A stretch of 64,000 bases of DNA from Paramacrobiotus metropolitanus (Eukaryota; Tardigrada; Eutardigrada; Parachela; Macrobiotidae): contig NW_026570224.1 in the NCBI RefSeq assembly GCF_019649055.1, positions 2,356,001-2,420,000 on the forward strand, in the 5' to 3' direction. Shown here piece after piece: positions 11,605 to 24,731 of this stretch. Positions within the stretch are counted from its first letter, which is position 1; each line of letters opens with the position of its first letter. The notes beneath the pieces were generated by a model. That model worked only from the letters and a program-made list of their open reading frames with translations, was not told the DNA's origin and ran no database searches. A program made the position numbers and the translations under genes.

Positions 11605-13689
11605 AGTTAGAAGCTACAAAAGAAGTCCGCAAGCCAGCAAACAGAGCAGAGAAAACGAGTGCCGTTTAACGATGTGAAACGACATACCCGCATTACCTGG
11701 GGTTCACAAAAGTTTCCCCCAAGTAATCTGTGCAACAGCCCAATTGTCATTCCGACGTCGATATTGTCAATCCACAAAACAGTCCGTGCTAATTGTCAAT
11801 CCATAAAATCCACCAAATCATTACAACGGAACTAAGCTTCCCCATTACAACTGTATTTTAGAATTAGCGATATTGAGCAAATTTTGGGGCAACAGTTTCT
11901 GCAACACCTTTGTGGCTAAAGTCATTTTATCACGTGCTCGAAGAGGGAAAAACGAAACCGAATGTACCAAATTGGTTTAGTACCAATATAAGAACTTGAA
12001 TATCAGCTGTGCGTTGCGAACGAGGCGCTGCCATTGTAGCGCATCGAGGTCAGCAAAACCGCAAAACAACCGAAATGCAGTGCCAAAGGTTCTGCTTGTT
12101 GACTGAGCCAAAGCCAATGAAGGTTGCGAGCAGAATGTTCATTCAAAACTTCGAATTCAGTTTTTTAACGCAGAAACAGACGGCTAACTTAGTGTTTCAT
12201 TTTTGCAAAGTACAAAAGATTGTTTTTCAAACACATGTGCAGTGCATATCATCAGCATTCACACAAAACGCTTGCAGTTGGGGGAAATCGCATTACGCGG
12301 CGGCGTGTACGATCAGTGAATAGGTTTAGTGACAAAAATATTTCTAGAAGCGTTATTTAACTTGCAAAGGTTGTGCATATCTATATATGGGTGAAAGGTA
12401 TACCAAGAAGGACTATCATGCACCGTACTGATTATTTGGAAAGGTCACCACCATGCATGAAATTTTTTCTAGCTTTAAGGCGTTGGTACTTTCGTAAGAC
12501 GAACAAATGTTTATACCTGTAAATAACAGGTCGCACTAGCCTACCCGCATTTTTACATATATTTTATTTTTTGTTATTTATTGTTTTTTGTTATTTTATT
12601 GTTATTTTATTGTTGCGCCCACTCGACGACAACTGTATATACGAGTATAGACATATAAAAAATCGTTGGTCACCACCAGCACGGCTGCGGAAATTAAACA
12701 TTTTCTGAAAATAGTGATTGCTTTACTCTTACTTATTTAAAATAAAAGTGCATAGACTACCTCACACGTTCGCCGAGCTTTTTTCTTAGTTGGTTTTACT
12801 GTTTCGCACATTAATATTTCTTTGCATATTAAGTTACGGTTATATAGTATTATGCTATTTAGTACCGTTAGTTTTTTTTCCGCAATTTGCCAGTTGTATT
12901 GTAATGTACCAGTTGAGTACGATACTACGAAGTGATCAGTATCAAACTAGCAGCTAGTCAAAAGGCCCTAAATCGATTGTCCAGTACGGTAACGACCGCT
13001 TGAAAACGATGAAAAGCTTTTTTCACTATGAACTGGACATCGGCGCTTATAGTATTGATTCATGATTCATTTTGTGATTATGGACCTTTTTCGTCATAGA
13101 TGTTACAACTGCGGTAACTTGAACCACAGTTAGCAAGGCTTCAAAGTTATTGGATACAGCCTACAGGTACAGTACCTACGTAACCTATGACTGCTTTAGT
13201 GACCGGTTTAATGCAGCAGTGCTTCAAAAAGGAGCAACCAGAAGTGTTGCATTGTTCGACATGCGATTCGTCGATGATGAATGATGATGCGTATTTAAAC
13301 ATAAGTAATTGATCAGCTGGTGACGTTAGAATCTGGAAAAAACCACGCTCGAATTCGGTAAACAATCACACATCACGCCGGTCCAACAGATAGAGTGGCA
13401 TATCCTGCTGTAGTAGAAGGACGTTTACGATGGCTGTAGGATTTGCGTCACAACATTTGCATGCAAATTGAAAGCTGTAAAACAAATCCCGTTGTGCTAC
13501 ACACACTGCGTGCTAAACGACAAATCAGCGTGTGCGACGGGCTGTTGTTGTATTTTCCGTTTGGCTCCATCCCTGCGCGTCATGCACAGAGTTTTAAGCA
13601 TCCAGAATCGTAAACATTCCTTATCGTGGATCGTCGTCGCTGGTATGCAACCGTGTGCTGATTTATCTTTAACATTTTCCCCACGATTA
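11605..13689. other. Intergenic, no gene recognised
   Basis: Lies upstream of the minus-strand LINE and upstream of ARMT1. It includes a T-rich low-complexity run near 12555-12615 built of TTTATTGTTATTTT words. Short open frames exist but none has a domain, a splice pattern or similarity I recognise. The last few hundred bases should contain the ARMT1 promoter. Confidence 0.4.
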
Positions 13690-16600
13690 ATGCCGTCAAA
13701 GCATCCCAATCTTATGGCTTCGGATCTGCACATTGTCAATCCCCGCGATGCATCGCTGCCGCCGCCGCTGTCTGCGGTGTTCACAGAGTAAACCGCAGCA
13801 CCTTGCAGATTCACTAAGGTTGTGTTTTCAGTTGTACATTTAACGCTATTTTCTGCTGCTTTGCAGCTCTTATGCCTACAAGACAGTTCAGAACAGGATG
13901 CCAGTGATTCTGACGAAAATCGTTGACCATCTGAGTCGTCATAAATCTGAAGTCTACGACGGGGAAGAAGCTAGCAACCATCTGGGAACTCATGGAACCG
14001 CGGCTCAAGAGGCTTGGAACGCGCACCGTAAAGTACTTGACTTTTTTTTTAATTGCAGCTTAATGTTTTTTTTGTTGTACAGAAACTTTGAAATTCGGGA
14101 ATTTTTTGGGAATCGGTAATCAGCTTAGCTTAGTACATCAGTAAACTAAAATTTGCGATTTAGTAAAAGCTAAAAGAAGATACAATAATTTTGTTAATTT
14201 GTGCGAAAATTTGCAGTCATTGTATTTTTTTGCATCGTTGCGTTATGTGCGTGCGTATTTGTGTACAGCTATGGTAAAGTGAGTGGATACAATAGCTCAA
14301 ACTGTGGTATTTTACGAGCTTCATTAAACGTGCTATTCTAAACATGGTGTTAAACGTGGCGTTTCGTTTTCTGTGGTATTTTACGAGTTTTTCGAGTTTC
14401 GTGGTGTGGTTTCTGTGCTGTTTTAATGTGGTATTTTCGAAAGTGCTTAATTACGAAGAGTGTAACTCCCACATGTTTTATGCATCGGTTTCGGGAGTGC
14501 CGACGGCGACAACCAAGTATCGAAAAGGTTTAATATTTAGAATATTGATCGCGATGGTAAAACAGATATGTACTACTGTTCAGCACCATAATCGACGCAA
14601 CAGTTTTAAAAGTACGCTGCAAAATCCTGATGTTTTGCCGGCATTTCCAATGTATGTAAGTGATTTTTGCCAACGCTTGTGGGAATCGAAGTATCCTTGC
14701 TCTGCTTACATCGGTTTCATTGCTTTTTAAGATTGTGCTGATGCACTTCTTCCTGTTACGTTTTTTATTGTTTTTTCCCTTATGGGAAACACAGTTATTT
14801 TCGTTTTTGTGGATTCCTTGAGTTTGTACATCAAAGCTGCAATAGTATTCTGATTTTATCTGTGTTTATAGTCGTCCTTAAGTATCGGAGTTTATTTCTG
14901 CTTGTTGTAGTTAAGGTTAAACTAAACTATGGGCTAGGAAATAGTATACAGCGACGCAATAACAAGGATTCTTTTTGATATGGAAACTGTAGGAAGCCGA
15001 AGAGGAACTGAAGGAAATCATCGGCGCCATTGCCAAGTTGCGTAATGAACTGCAAACCAATAAGCCCATTACTCCGCTTCCGTTGGCTGCGTCAGCGGAT
15101 GCATTGCCGTTGGGTGGTGATGATATTCCTGAATGGAATGACGCATTGGATTCCCCGTTAGCCCGCAATCTCCTGAACCCCACCGATAAGCCCAAATGGT
15201 TTGAATCGGCATGGTTATTTGTGGAATCCTACATGTACCGTCGCGTAATGTGGTGCATCCAACGAACGTAAGTGGGCCGCGGTTAATTGTCAAGATTCGG
15301 GGATATTTACAATTGTTATGCTGAATATCGATCAGCATGACGTTCATTTCGTTATGGCTTCGCGGTTGTAAATAGCTGGGGGTGAAGAGATTAATAGGCT
15401 GTACAGATTCCATTTGGTAACCATCACTTACCTCTTTATAAATCATCTTTATTCGGCTTTCCTGTGCATCAGGCTAATTACAGACGTTTCTGGTATCTGA
15501 ACAAGTCAAGAATTTTGTTAGTTTTTCTTTAAATAAGCGCAAACATTTGTGCTCACTGAAAGAAAAACGAGCAAAATTATTGACTTGTTACAACTGAGAC
15601 GTTGCATCGATTTTACACCATGTTACTTCTTTGCAGAAAACATTTGCACGATTTGGACCCATTTAAATGGCAGAAAGCAGATTCTATCAAAGATAACACG
15701 CAAAATATCCATGGAATTTTGGATTATCTTGATAGCACATTGGAAATTGTAGCAGAACTTGAAGGGAAATTTTCTGATGGAGTGAAGGAAAATTTTGAAA
15801 ATTTGTTAAGGGTAAATGCGATTTTGGTAGTCACTAGAACGACGTGCTTGCAAAATTAATCAACTGTCATGGTGATTTTATGTTTTCAAAAGTTTTACCC
15901 TAGCCAACTGGCAAATTTTGAATTTACTGATTTTTGATTGTTGCAGCTGTCCTTATGGGGAAATAAAGGGGATCTGTCGCATTCGGCTGGAAAGGAACCA
16001 ACCGAGACCAAAGAGCACGATCCTCATGAAGTTCAGCAGAAAATGAGCGAAGTATTAGTTGTGGACGAAAGCGCCACCGTCTGGCAATACTTAGTTCGCA
16101 TCAACAACCGCCAACCACAGTCTCCTATCAGGATTGATATTATCTGTGATAATTACGGTCTGGAACTGATTACCGACTTGGTACTGGGTGAATTCTTAAT
16201 TGTTTCCGGCTTAGCCTCACAGATCCGCTACCACGTCAAACGAATGCCCTGGTTTGTGTCTGACACTACCATTCCTGACTTCAACCGGACCCTCGATCTC
16301 ATCAACGAGCATGATGGGAAATTTGGAGATAAATGGATGAAATATATCGAAGAAGGCAAATTTCTCGTTCTCAGTGACCCGTTCTGGTCGCTACCGTATG
16401 AATATGATTATATGTTAGAAAAGGCGCCGGATTTGTACAGAGCACTGGAGAAGTCTACTCTGATAATTCTGAAAGGGGATCTTAATTATCGCAAACTGGT
16501 GGGAGATTTAGCATGGTCACCGGTGACGACAATGCAGACAGCGGTGAGGAGATTTTTTCCCTCTTCACTATGCGTGTTGCGGGGTCTTAAAGCGGAAACG

Positions 16601-16708
16601 GTGGTCGGATTAAGAGATGGGCTATCCGAAGAAATGGCTAAACTGGAAACGGATTGGATGTCGTCCGGGAATTTCGCTGTAATACAGTTTTTAGAGAAAT
16701 CGTCTTGA
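13690..16708 (+). CDS. ARMT1: ARMT1 homologue: DUF89 damage-control phosphatase / acidic-residue methyltransferase 1
   Basis: Family members are metal-dependent; human ARMT1 (C6orf211) is described as a protein-glutamate O-methyltransferase with fructose-1-phosphate phosphatase activity. Exons 13690-13787, 13867-14032, 14993-15267, 15637-15811 and 15947-16708 join in phase to about 491 residues (human 441). Collinear landmarks: SYAYKTVQNRMPVILTKIVD, the linker before LRNELQTNKPITPL, WFESAWLFVESYMYRRV, LSLWGNKGDLS, then the DUF89 core with IDIICDNYGLELITDLVLGE (metal-site Asp-Asn), MPWFVSDTTIPDFNRTLD, LKGDLNYRKL and LCVLRGLKAETVVGL. The start is the Met at 13690 or the in-frame Met at 13714; the latter better matches the short N-terminus of the family. 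The second intron (about 960 bp) is the longest. The gene looks intact. The receptor gene starts only ~720 bp downstream in the same direction. Confidence 0.95.
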
Positions 16709-17427
16709 GATTTCATGGTTCACCCTTTTTCGGATTGCCTGGTAGTATTGAGCCTTATTTTGCACTCCCTTTTTCACTGTCTTGCTTGACAGTTTTGGTT
16801 TTTGGCAAAACTTGATTGTGTAAGCACTTCGCTCTTTAATTGTTGTCAGTGAGAAAACCTTGAAAAGTACCGAATTGAAAAGTTGGTGTAAGTTCAGAGT
16901 GGAAACCTAACCTAGACTGGAAATACTGAAATTGGAAATGACAGCGGTAATGCGAGATTTCAGCGTAGCTTTATTTTTAACAGGAAATTTTTAGGACAAA
17001 GTATCATGTAGAAAGATGCGCTTTGGTGCCCGAATGACGGTGAGGGATACGGATTAAATTTTCGACTTGCTCGTTGCATTGCAAAGCAAACATGCTCGAT
17101 TAAGAGACGATTAACAGCTTGTCGATGCTGAGTATTTTTACCATACGTTCCAGAACACAGTGTGCTGGAGACACCACTCAGCTAACTGATATGTTTGCAG
17201 AGGGTTATTTTTAAATATTAAAACATACATGCGCTATTTGCTGCTGCTGCGAATAAGTTGTCACAAATATCAATTAAACCAACTTCTTGTTGACGGATGC
17301 CGGTTAAAATCCTCTGAGATCTCCACACCGGATGTGGCCGCGCTCATTTGGTGTGTTGCAAACTGTGACGAGAATCTGGTGCAGGTTTCATTTCGTCCCC
17401 ATTTTTTTCTGTTGATATTTGTACACG

Positions 17428-20400
17428 ATGTGGTTCACGACTGCAAAATGGACCATAGTTATTATGATATTTGTATACATGACCGCAGGTATTGTGTAAA
17501 TTGGCGGATCGAGCAGACATTGTAATTCCCGGAGAACAAGTAATTATTTTTTTGCAGGACTCGCATCAGATGCGCAGCAGCGTCTGATTAAGGAACTGTT
17601 TTTATCCAGAGATTACGACGCACTCAGTCGACCGGTCGAGCATGAAAACGAAACCGTAAACGTCACTTTTGCCCTTATTCTCAACATTCTCGTTTTTGTG
17701 GTACGAAAATCTTTGAAGATGAATTTATTTTGTTGACGTGTAGTATGCATAAAATGTTCGATTCCTGGAAGTGAAAAATCCGATTTTGATAAATTACTTA
17801 CGGTTACTACTGTTTTTGCGAAAGCGTAGAGAGTAGAAACATATGAAAGGCGGCCCTTATTGTATCGAAATCCTACTGTTTGCCATACGAGCGTACGATG
17901 GCAAACTAAAAAATTATTATTATAAGTAAGCTGTACCATAGTTACCTTACCCAGCTTATCCAAGCAATATCGTCAAGATTTCATTTGTCTGTTGTTTGAT
18001 TTTTAATACAGAAGAAATTATTTTTTGATGATATTAGCAAAATTTCGGTACGGCGTGTCGACTACTGTGTAATAATTTAAGCATGATATCGCAGAGTGAT
18101 CAAGATCAAGTTATGAAAACCAACGGATATTTGGATTTGGTAAGCCCATGCGAAGTTAATACACTAACCTTTAATTCAGAAACATTTTCTTACTAACAAT
18201 TAGAGCTGGAAGGATTTGCGGCTAACGTGGAATCCTGAAGAATATGACGGAATATCGATTCTTCGCTTACCTCCGGACAAACTGTGGCAACCAGATATTG
18301 CTTTAACAAATACGTATGCATATGCATTTGCCCCTAAATAATTTAAATCTAACTAACTCTGATGCTCTATTTGAATACTCGTAACTATAGTACTCCCTTC
18401 GGAAAGAAGCACTAATTAATTAATTTTCCGTATATATCTTGGACAGCGCCCACACCTCTCATTCAGTTTGTACTAATTTATTAGAAGTACTAATTTTATG
18501 ACCCCGTTGCAACTTATTGAATCAAGTTTTCCAGATATTATTTTCTGCAGCGTTGATAAGCAGTTTCTTCCGAACTACAAAAGCAATGCCTTAATCTCGT
18601 CTGACGGCTCTGTGCAATGGTGAGCGAGTTAAAACCAAAAATTTTTGAGCTGCGTTATTTAAAGGTATTGCAGCTGTTGTATTGTCGCTTAAAATATTGC
18701 AGGGTACCGCCGTTTATTTTTAAAAGTGGCTGCGACACCAATCCCTATTTTTTCCCCTTTGACGTAAGATCTAGAACTGATGTTGCAGATAAATTTTCTT
18801 TTATCAGGCAGGAATACAGTACTTAGTCAATGTACCGATGTACGAGTAGACAATGCTTGTATCGTCGAGGGATATATCTTGCAGTAAATAATTTTTGGTA
18901 CACTGCTTTTAAATCTTTGTTGACCTAAATTTATCTAAAGGTCATTCCTCATGAGCTTGCTGTTGTTATAGGTTATAGTTTATACGTATAGTACTTACAT
19001 GTAATCCTGTATTTATTTGGTTATCTAAATTATGTTTATTTTATTGGATACTCATACAGAATATTTTAGAATCGGAGAGCGTTATCTTAAATCTTTTGCG
19101 TGCTTTGCAGCGACAACTTTGCAACATGGTTTTTCGATCTTTGACATACAGTTCCGCCGAAGTGGATCTCATTACCGACAAATACATGACACTCAAAGAT
19201 TACGAAGGTCAGCCGAGTGGAAGCTGGAACATAAGTGAGTACTCTAATCTTTGCGATTAAGTTTGCTGCCATTTGTAACAAATCTGTTGTACCGCCCTGA
19301 ATTCATGATCATTTTACATTTTCTTGCGAAGCTCGCGCCCGTATAATTACAGTAACTAAGTGGTCTTTTCAAAATTTCAGTACGAGTAATTTTCTCACTG
19401 TATTTGCAGCCGAGGTACCATTGTTCAAATGGTATCGCACGCATTACCGAAAGTACGGAGCCGTTCCGTACGTTTCGGTGCAGCTGGACATGATGGTGGC
19501 CCGGAAATCACAGTTTTACGTCCTAACGTTCTTATTGCCTTGTGTGTGTATTGCCTTTTTGACGGTGTTCGTTTTTTATCTGCCAATTGCATCGGGTGAA
19601 AAGCTGTGTTTAGCTATTTCCATCCTTTTCTCCATCGTTATCTTTCTCTTGATTCTCATCGACATCTTACCGCCTTCTGATTCACTGCCGCTAATGACAA
19701 AATTCTTGGTTTTTTGCTTTGTCTGCAATCTGATTTCGGCATTTTTAACTACGATCACAGTCAACTTCAGCTTCCGCTCGGTTAAAACTCACATCATGGT
19801 GCGCTGGATTAGGATGATCTTAATGGAGAAAATCCCGCAGTTGCTGCGCATTGTGCAGCCGGAAAAGGGCAAGAAGAAGAAGCTTTTCGCCACAGTGCAA
19901 GTACCTAGTCCGGCATCTTCATCGAAGAAATCCTCACTGAAAGCGAAACCAACTAAGGATGCTGATAAGCGATTGTCAGTGCGCTTTAGCAATCCAAAAC
20001 CGGACATCAAAGAACGTTATATGAATGGGAATTTTGCCGATGACCTTTGGGTGCCCACACCGCCCAAGCGTGCTCCGCCATACGGAAGTATAGCGTTCCA
20101 CAATCCTGGGTTTGTCTCTTCATCAGAAAGTAATAAAGAGCTGATCTGGCGGGAGCTGCAGCATTTGGGAGAATATCTGCAGCAGTTTCCCGGTTATTCA
20201 ACTGCGCTGGATAACGTGGCATATATCGCCCAGAATATGGAGGAACAAGACGAAGAAGGAGATGTAAGTCGTGGCGGCATTAGTGAAATCAGAGAAACAA
20301 TTTGTAAGAAGGATTTCGTAGGTGTCGGATGACTGGAAATTTGTGGCGTTAGCAGCGGACAGGTTTCTTTTGTGGATCTTTTTAATCGGAAATCTGATGG

Positions 20401-20474
20401 GGACTCTCAGCATCTTGCTCAATTCACCGTATTTGTTTGAACGCATGCCTGATCCCGCGCAAAATCCAACATGA
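17428..20474 (+). CDS. Nicotinic acetylcholine receptor-like (Cys-loop) subunit, non-alpha type
   Basis: Pentameric ligand-gated cation channel subunit of the plasma membrane. Exons 17428-17488, 17558-17700, 18095-18139, 18204-18313, 18551-18619, 18703-18763, 19111-19234, 19410-20263 and 20322-20474 are all in phase, giving about 539 residues. The first exon supplies a signal peptide ([20 protein letters not shown]). The extracellular domain shows [47 protein letters not shown] and a canonical Cys-loop, [15 protein letters not shown] (C-x13-C). TM1 to TM3 start near [35 protein letters not shown] and [20 protein letters not shown]4 is in the last exon ([19 protein letters not shown]). The Glu-Lys before TM2 fits a cation-selective pore. 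Loop C ([16 protein letters not shown]) has no vicinal Cys pair, so this should be a structural, non-alpha subunit needing a partner to bind agonist. The TM3-TM4 loop is long and basic. Confidence 0.95.
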
Positions 20475-21027
20475 AATTTCACTTTCTCTCCAGCAATAAA
20501 CTGATTATTCTGTGCTGTACTGTTGTTAAACATAAGCCGTAGAGTTTTCAAATTTCTAACGTCGAAAAAATTTTGCATGGCTCTCAGTCTCAGATCACTA
20601 ACACAATACAGACCAGTTGGCAATTTACACAAAGTCCAATGCAAACTGCAAAACCATGCCACATTGATGCCTTCCCTAAAATTTAATGCCTGTACACTGT
20701 TTACATCATAATATAATTATCAGATTACAAACAAAATTAATACAAACAAACAAGACTATATAAGTGCCAGCTGAAATACTGGAAAATCATGTAAAGCGTG
20801 CCACAAACAATATACAAAAGCGAATGCGTAACTGATTTTTGAATATTTACGTATTATTAACTGCACAACGGGAAAAAGGGTTACATTAGTCTTCCACATT
20901 AGTTTTATAAGTTTGGCTAACACAGAGCTAACATGATGATTCGACTTTGGTTTCTTCGTGCTACGGTTTGTACATCATCGTCCATGGTCATATTTGTTAT
21001 TTTTCACGACTTCCGGCTGTCAGCATA
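20475..21027. other. Short intergenic region between convergent genes
   Basis: About 550 bp between the receptor stop and the GADD45-like stop, presumably both 3' untranslated regions. Nothing else seen. Confidence 0.4.
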
Positions 21028-22435
21028 TCAGCATCTCTCGGATACCGTCTCAAAAAATTTCGGGAATATGGGCGGCAGAATGAAAGGCAGTAAGGCGCCG
21101 GATGTGGTTGACATCGTGTCGTACAAATGCTGTAACTGCACATCTTCCACGCATGCGCAGGAAGCAGTCTGCAGCACATACCTATTCAACTTTGTTAGTG
21201 TTGTTACAACTTATATTTACACACAAAGCTGCTATAACCAAATATATAGATATTTTTATGTAATACTTATAATATTCAGCTGCTAAAAAGTAATAAGGTG
21301 CTTGTTGGCTATGAAACATAATATCGACGCGGTACCTCAATAATGAGCAAATCGCCAGTTTCGGCTGGAGGCGGCACCTCATAAGGACTGCGAGACCACT
21401 GCATTCGCTGGGCCATCTTCAACAACCCACAGAATCCATCCATATCGGTGACCTTTACAAGGCAAAACTTGTTAAAATTTGTAGCTTAAGAGGAGCTAAT
21501 TTTACAAGTAACTAGAAGTAAGTATTCACTTTTACAGAACGGATGGAGTGTTCTTTGCAGAAAGCTTCCACGAGTAGAACGTGCATATGCTTCAGTGGAT
21601 CCTGCTTGTGCTCGAGATGTGGTAAAAGGCACAGCACAACCCCCAGCGGATTTCTGAAAACAGAGACGGTATATCTCTCTTCGATTTGCATATTAATACT
21701 TACGGCTTATGCAAAAATATGGAATCGGGAGCGATACGATAAAATGCCGCAAAGATCCAGAAGGTTTCCTTTCCGCAGACGATTAATGAATGTGAATTAT
21801 ATAGATATATGCGAAGTTACACCTAACTGATACTGTACTTGTACATACTTAATATATATAATTAATATATATTCTGTGCAATACAGTAAGAAGTTTAAAA
21901 CAAATACCAACTATATACCAATATATTCTATATTTGTTTAATTTTTTAAGTCTGTTATAATTACACTTAAATCCAGGGATGACTTATCCAACGGCATTAG
22001 AACATATTCTTACCCTTAGCAAGAAAAACGTATTGTATGTACTCGAACTGTCGAACAGATACGTAGTACCGTAACTATATCCAAAACTTATCCATCCGAT
22101 TTCGTCGTGAGAGGTTTTAAGAATGTTAGCGCTATAGTCCTGCGGCTCCTGCCTTCTTTGCAAGTTATCATGGATTTATGCTATTTTACAATTTATGCTT
22201 ACACATCCAAAAGGGCAAATGATTCGCATAGCCCGACGCGAACTCGTCCATTTTGCAAAGCCCGATTAAAGCTTGCGATTACTGCACAAGGCAGTTCATG
22301 AAGCAACCCGTTACACCGCTGATTCCGAGCGTCGCTGTTATCATCTGTATCTGGTTCCTTGCAGGTACCATTGTTCACCAATGATGTGTTAAATTTACAG
22401 GCTATTGCTTTATTATCAGTTTTTGCTAGAGCCAT
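21028..22435 (-). CDS. GADD45: GADD45-like stress-response protein
   Basis: Minus-strand exons 22435-22203, 21653-21536, 21452-21336 and 21168-21028 join in phase to about 202 residues. GADD45 proteins are small nuclear/cytoplasmic proteins with a ribosomal L7Ae-like fold that bind MTK1/MEKK4, p21 and PCNA in the response to DNA damage. The match is to the whole fold: VIASFNRALQNGRVRVGLCE, ALLDV then NPLGVVLCLLPHLEHKQD, the helix HMHVLLVEAFCKEHSIR, DMDGFCGLLKMAQRMQW, and the C-terminal PFILPPIFPKFF in place of the family's WVPVINLPER. The N-terminal ~55 residues are longer than in vertebrates and Asn/Asp-rich. The acceptor of the last exon (CTGCAG before 21168) was chosen to keep phase; a competing AG lies about 13 bases upstream. 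Identification rests on motif order and not on strong identity, so a divergent L7Ae-fold relative is possible. Confidence 0.78.
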
Positions 22436-23500
22436 CCCAAATTTTTGTGCACCGCAGTTTTTTTGAAAATCGAATTACTACCGCACATCAGCACAACTGG
22501 TGACGCAGTTCGTCAAAGACGTTAAGACACGGAGCAGTCTCGCATGGCATGTAACGATGAAAGAATTTTCATAAACTGCAAGGATAAAGCAGCCGACTGT
22601 CGCGCTCTCGGCTGGTGGAGAGAATTTCTGGGAAATGCAGACGAAAACCAAACTATCGCGAGGAAGCATACGTAACTGCGGTCCAGTGTGTCTAGTCTAC
22701 TGTCTTTACGATTAACAAAGTACCGTTGTACATACTTGTTAAACCGTATGCGGTGTGTATGCAATCTTCATATGCAAGCATCAAGCATTTGTGGTCGAAG
22801 ATTGCAATTGTCTTGACTCTTTCTTGGATAATCGTATGACTCATGTCTGGCGGCTCTCCAGTGTCCGGTGTTTCAGGAAGTCTGTGCACTTATACACCTG
22901 ACCATAAAAGAAACGGTAAACGGACTGGACTGACTGCTGTGTCTGGCAGCGAAATGTTAAGTGATTATCAGGTTATCCATTAGATACACTGGGATCTGAA
23001 CTGAACAAACTTCTTTGAAACTTTTATTCCTTATTGTTTAAAAATACTTTGGTAAATAATTTGTTCTCTTAGACGTAACAAGAATTTCTATAGTTATAAT
23101 TATTATTTCAACAAGCAACAGGTGCCGTACAGGCTAACCGCTACCGGTAGCGGTCCGGTGCTTTATTTAAAACTATGTCATAAGAGCGCTGTTGTCTGAT
23201 GATACGTACTTACCGTAATTGATATTCAGAGACAGAGGTTGTTTTTTTAATATTTGTATAGATATTTTAAATTTTAACTGTCTAAACGTGTACGTAGAAG
23301 CGCTTACTATTTTTGTTAATTGCCTGGCTATCACCAATAAAACTGATTGATATTCTGATTCTCTGGAATTGGAAAACCTAATTTACATTTTACGCCCCTA
23401 CTAGTATTTTAGCTGAAAAAGAGCAAAAACTCTGTGCTTACTGTTTTGTCCACATAATGCACAATTTGTTTGCAAAAAAAAACGACATGAGCTCTCGTTA
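22436..23500. other. Upstream of GADD45-like gene, no gene recognised
   Basis: Probably holds the promoter of the minus-strand GADD45-like gene. Short open frames on both strands overlap one another and show no recognisable domain or splice pattern. Confidence 0.4.
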
Positions 23501-24120
23501 CAGTAAGCCACTGTAAATCAACGTAAATGCAACGTAAAAGGCTGTTAATTCACCGTTAAGTCCCTGAAAATCCATGTTTGGCAATGTGCACATAAAGTAA
23601 ATCAACGTAAATGTAATGTAAAAGGCTGTTAATTCACCGTTAAGTCCCTGAAAATCCATGTTTGGCAATGTGCACATAACGTAAGTCAAAGTAAATGCAA
23701 TGTAAAAGGCTGTTAATTCACCGTTAAGTCCCTGAAAATCCATGTTTGGCAATGTGCACATAACGTAAGTCAAAGTAAATGCAATGTAAAAGGCTGTTAA
23801 TTCACCGTTAAGTCCCTGAAAATCCATGTTTGGCAATGTGCACATAACGTAAATCAACGTAAATGTAATGTAAAAGGCTGTTAACTCTCTGTTAAGTCCC
23901 TGAAAATCCATGTTCGGCACTGTGCACGTAACGTAAATCAACGTAAATGTAATGTAAAATTGCTGTTAACTCTCTGTTAAGTCCCTGAAAATCCATGTTC
24001 GGCACTGTGCACATAACGTAAACCAACGAAAATGTAATGTAAAATTGCTGTTAACTCTCTCTTAAGTCCCTGAAAATCCATATCCGACACTGTACACATA
24101 AAGTAAAATAAAAAGATTTA
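23501..24120 (-). repeat. 84-bp tandem repeat array, short (about 7 copies)
   Basis: Tandem copies with an 84-bp period; the word CCATGTTTGGCAATGTGCAC starts at 23572 and 23656 and recurs near 23740. On the minus strand each unit reads as 28 residues (VMCTLPNMDFQGLNGELTAF plus FYIAFTLTY), and because 84 is a multiple of three a single frame stays open over several units. Copies decay toward 24120. The array starts at CAGTAAGCCACTGTAAATCA (23501), which also ends, as its reverse complement, the long array near 50141-50156. Open frames are expected from the period alone and are not evidence of a protein. It looks like the minisatellite part of a dispersed element. Confidence 0.9.
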
Positions 24121-24731
24121 ACGTAAATACCATGTAAATCAACGAAAATCAACAGAAACACCGTGTTTGGAAACTTTAATCAACGTAAGCAAATTAAATC
24201 AACTTTAATGTAACGTAAAGGTGATGAACCAATGTTAAATTCTGTCAACACAGCCATGTCTGTGTCCGGCAAAAAATTCATTAGAAATCACCATGATTGC
24301 ACGCAGAATTGATAACAACTATTTGTTATGCCGCATCACCTTTATGGTGTCTGCGTAAACCAATATCAAGCAGCGGAAGTAATCATAAATGTGGCCTAAA
24401 AGCGTCGGTTACCATAAAGTACATTCGGCTATACAATCAACCGTTGTTGTTTGCAGAAGTAGCGATCAGAAGGTTCTGCGCAGTTTTCCGACCGCGGCGT
24501 TTGTGTTGTGCTGCTTTGTTGGAGGATCCTGGAAATAAAATAAAATAGGAAAATATTGTTGCTGCATAGTAAAATTTCCGAAATTTACGTCGTCGTAAAA
24601 TCATTACAATTTAAAAGAAGTCAGTTTCCCCAAGACCTTTTTAAATGCTATGTCATAAAATTTATGCAGTAAATAAAGCTGTGCGTTATATGGATTTCCG
24701 AATCTAGAATCAGTAGTGTGCTGCCAATATC
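24121..24731. other. Degenerate flank of the 84-bp array and 3' region of the JmjC gene
   Basis: The first ~120 bp hold scattered ACGTAAAT/CAACGTAA words that look like worn copies of the array. The rest is presumably the 3' untranslated region of the minus-strand JmjC gene. Confidence 0.4.

Noticed and set aside
23498-24120. CRISPR-like array
   Set aside because: Units are contiguous 84-bp tandem repeats without unique spacers, in an animal genome.
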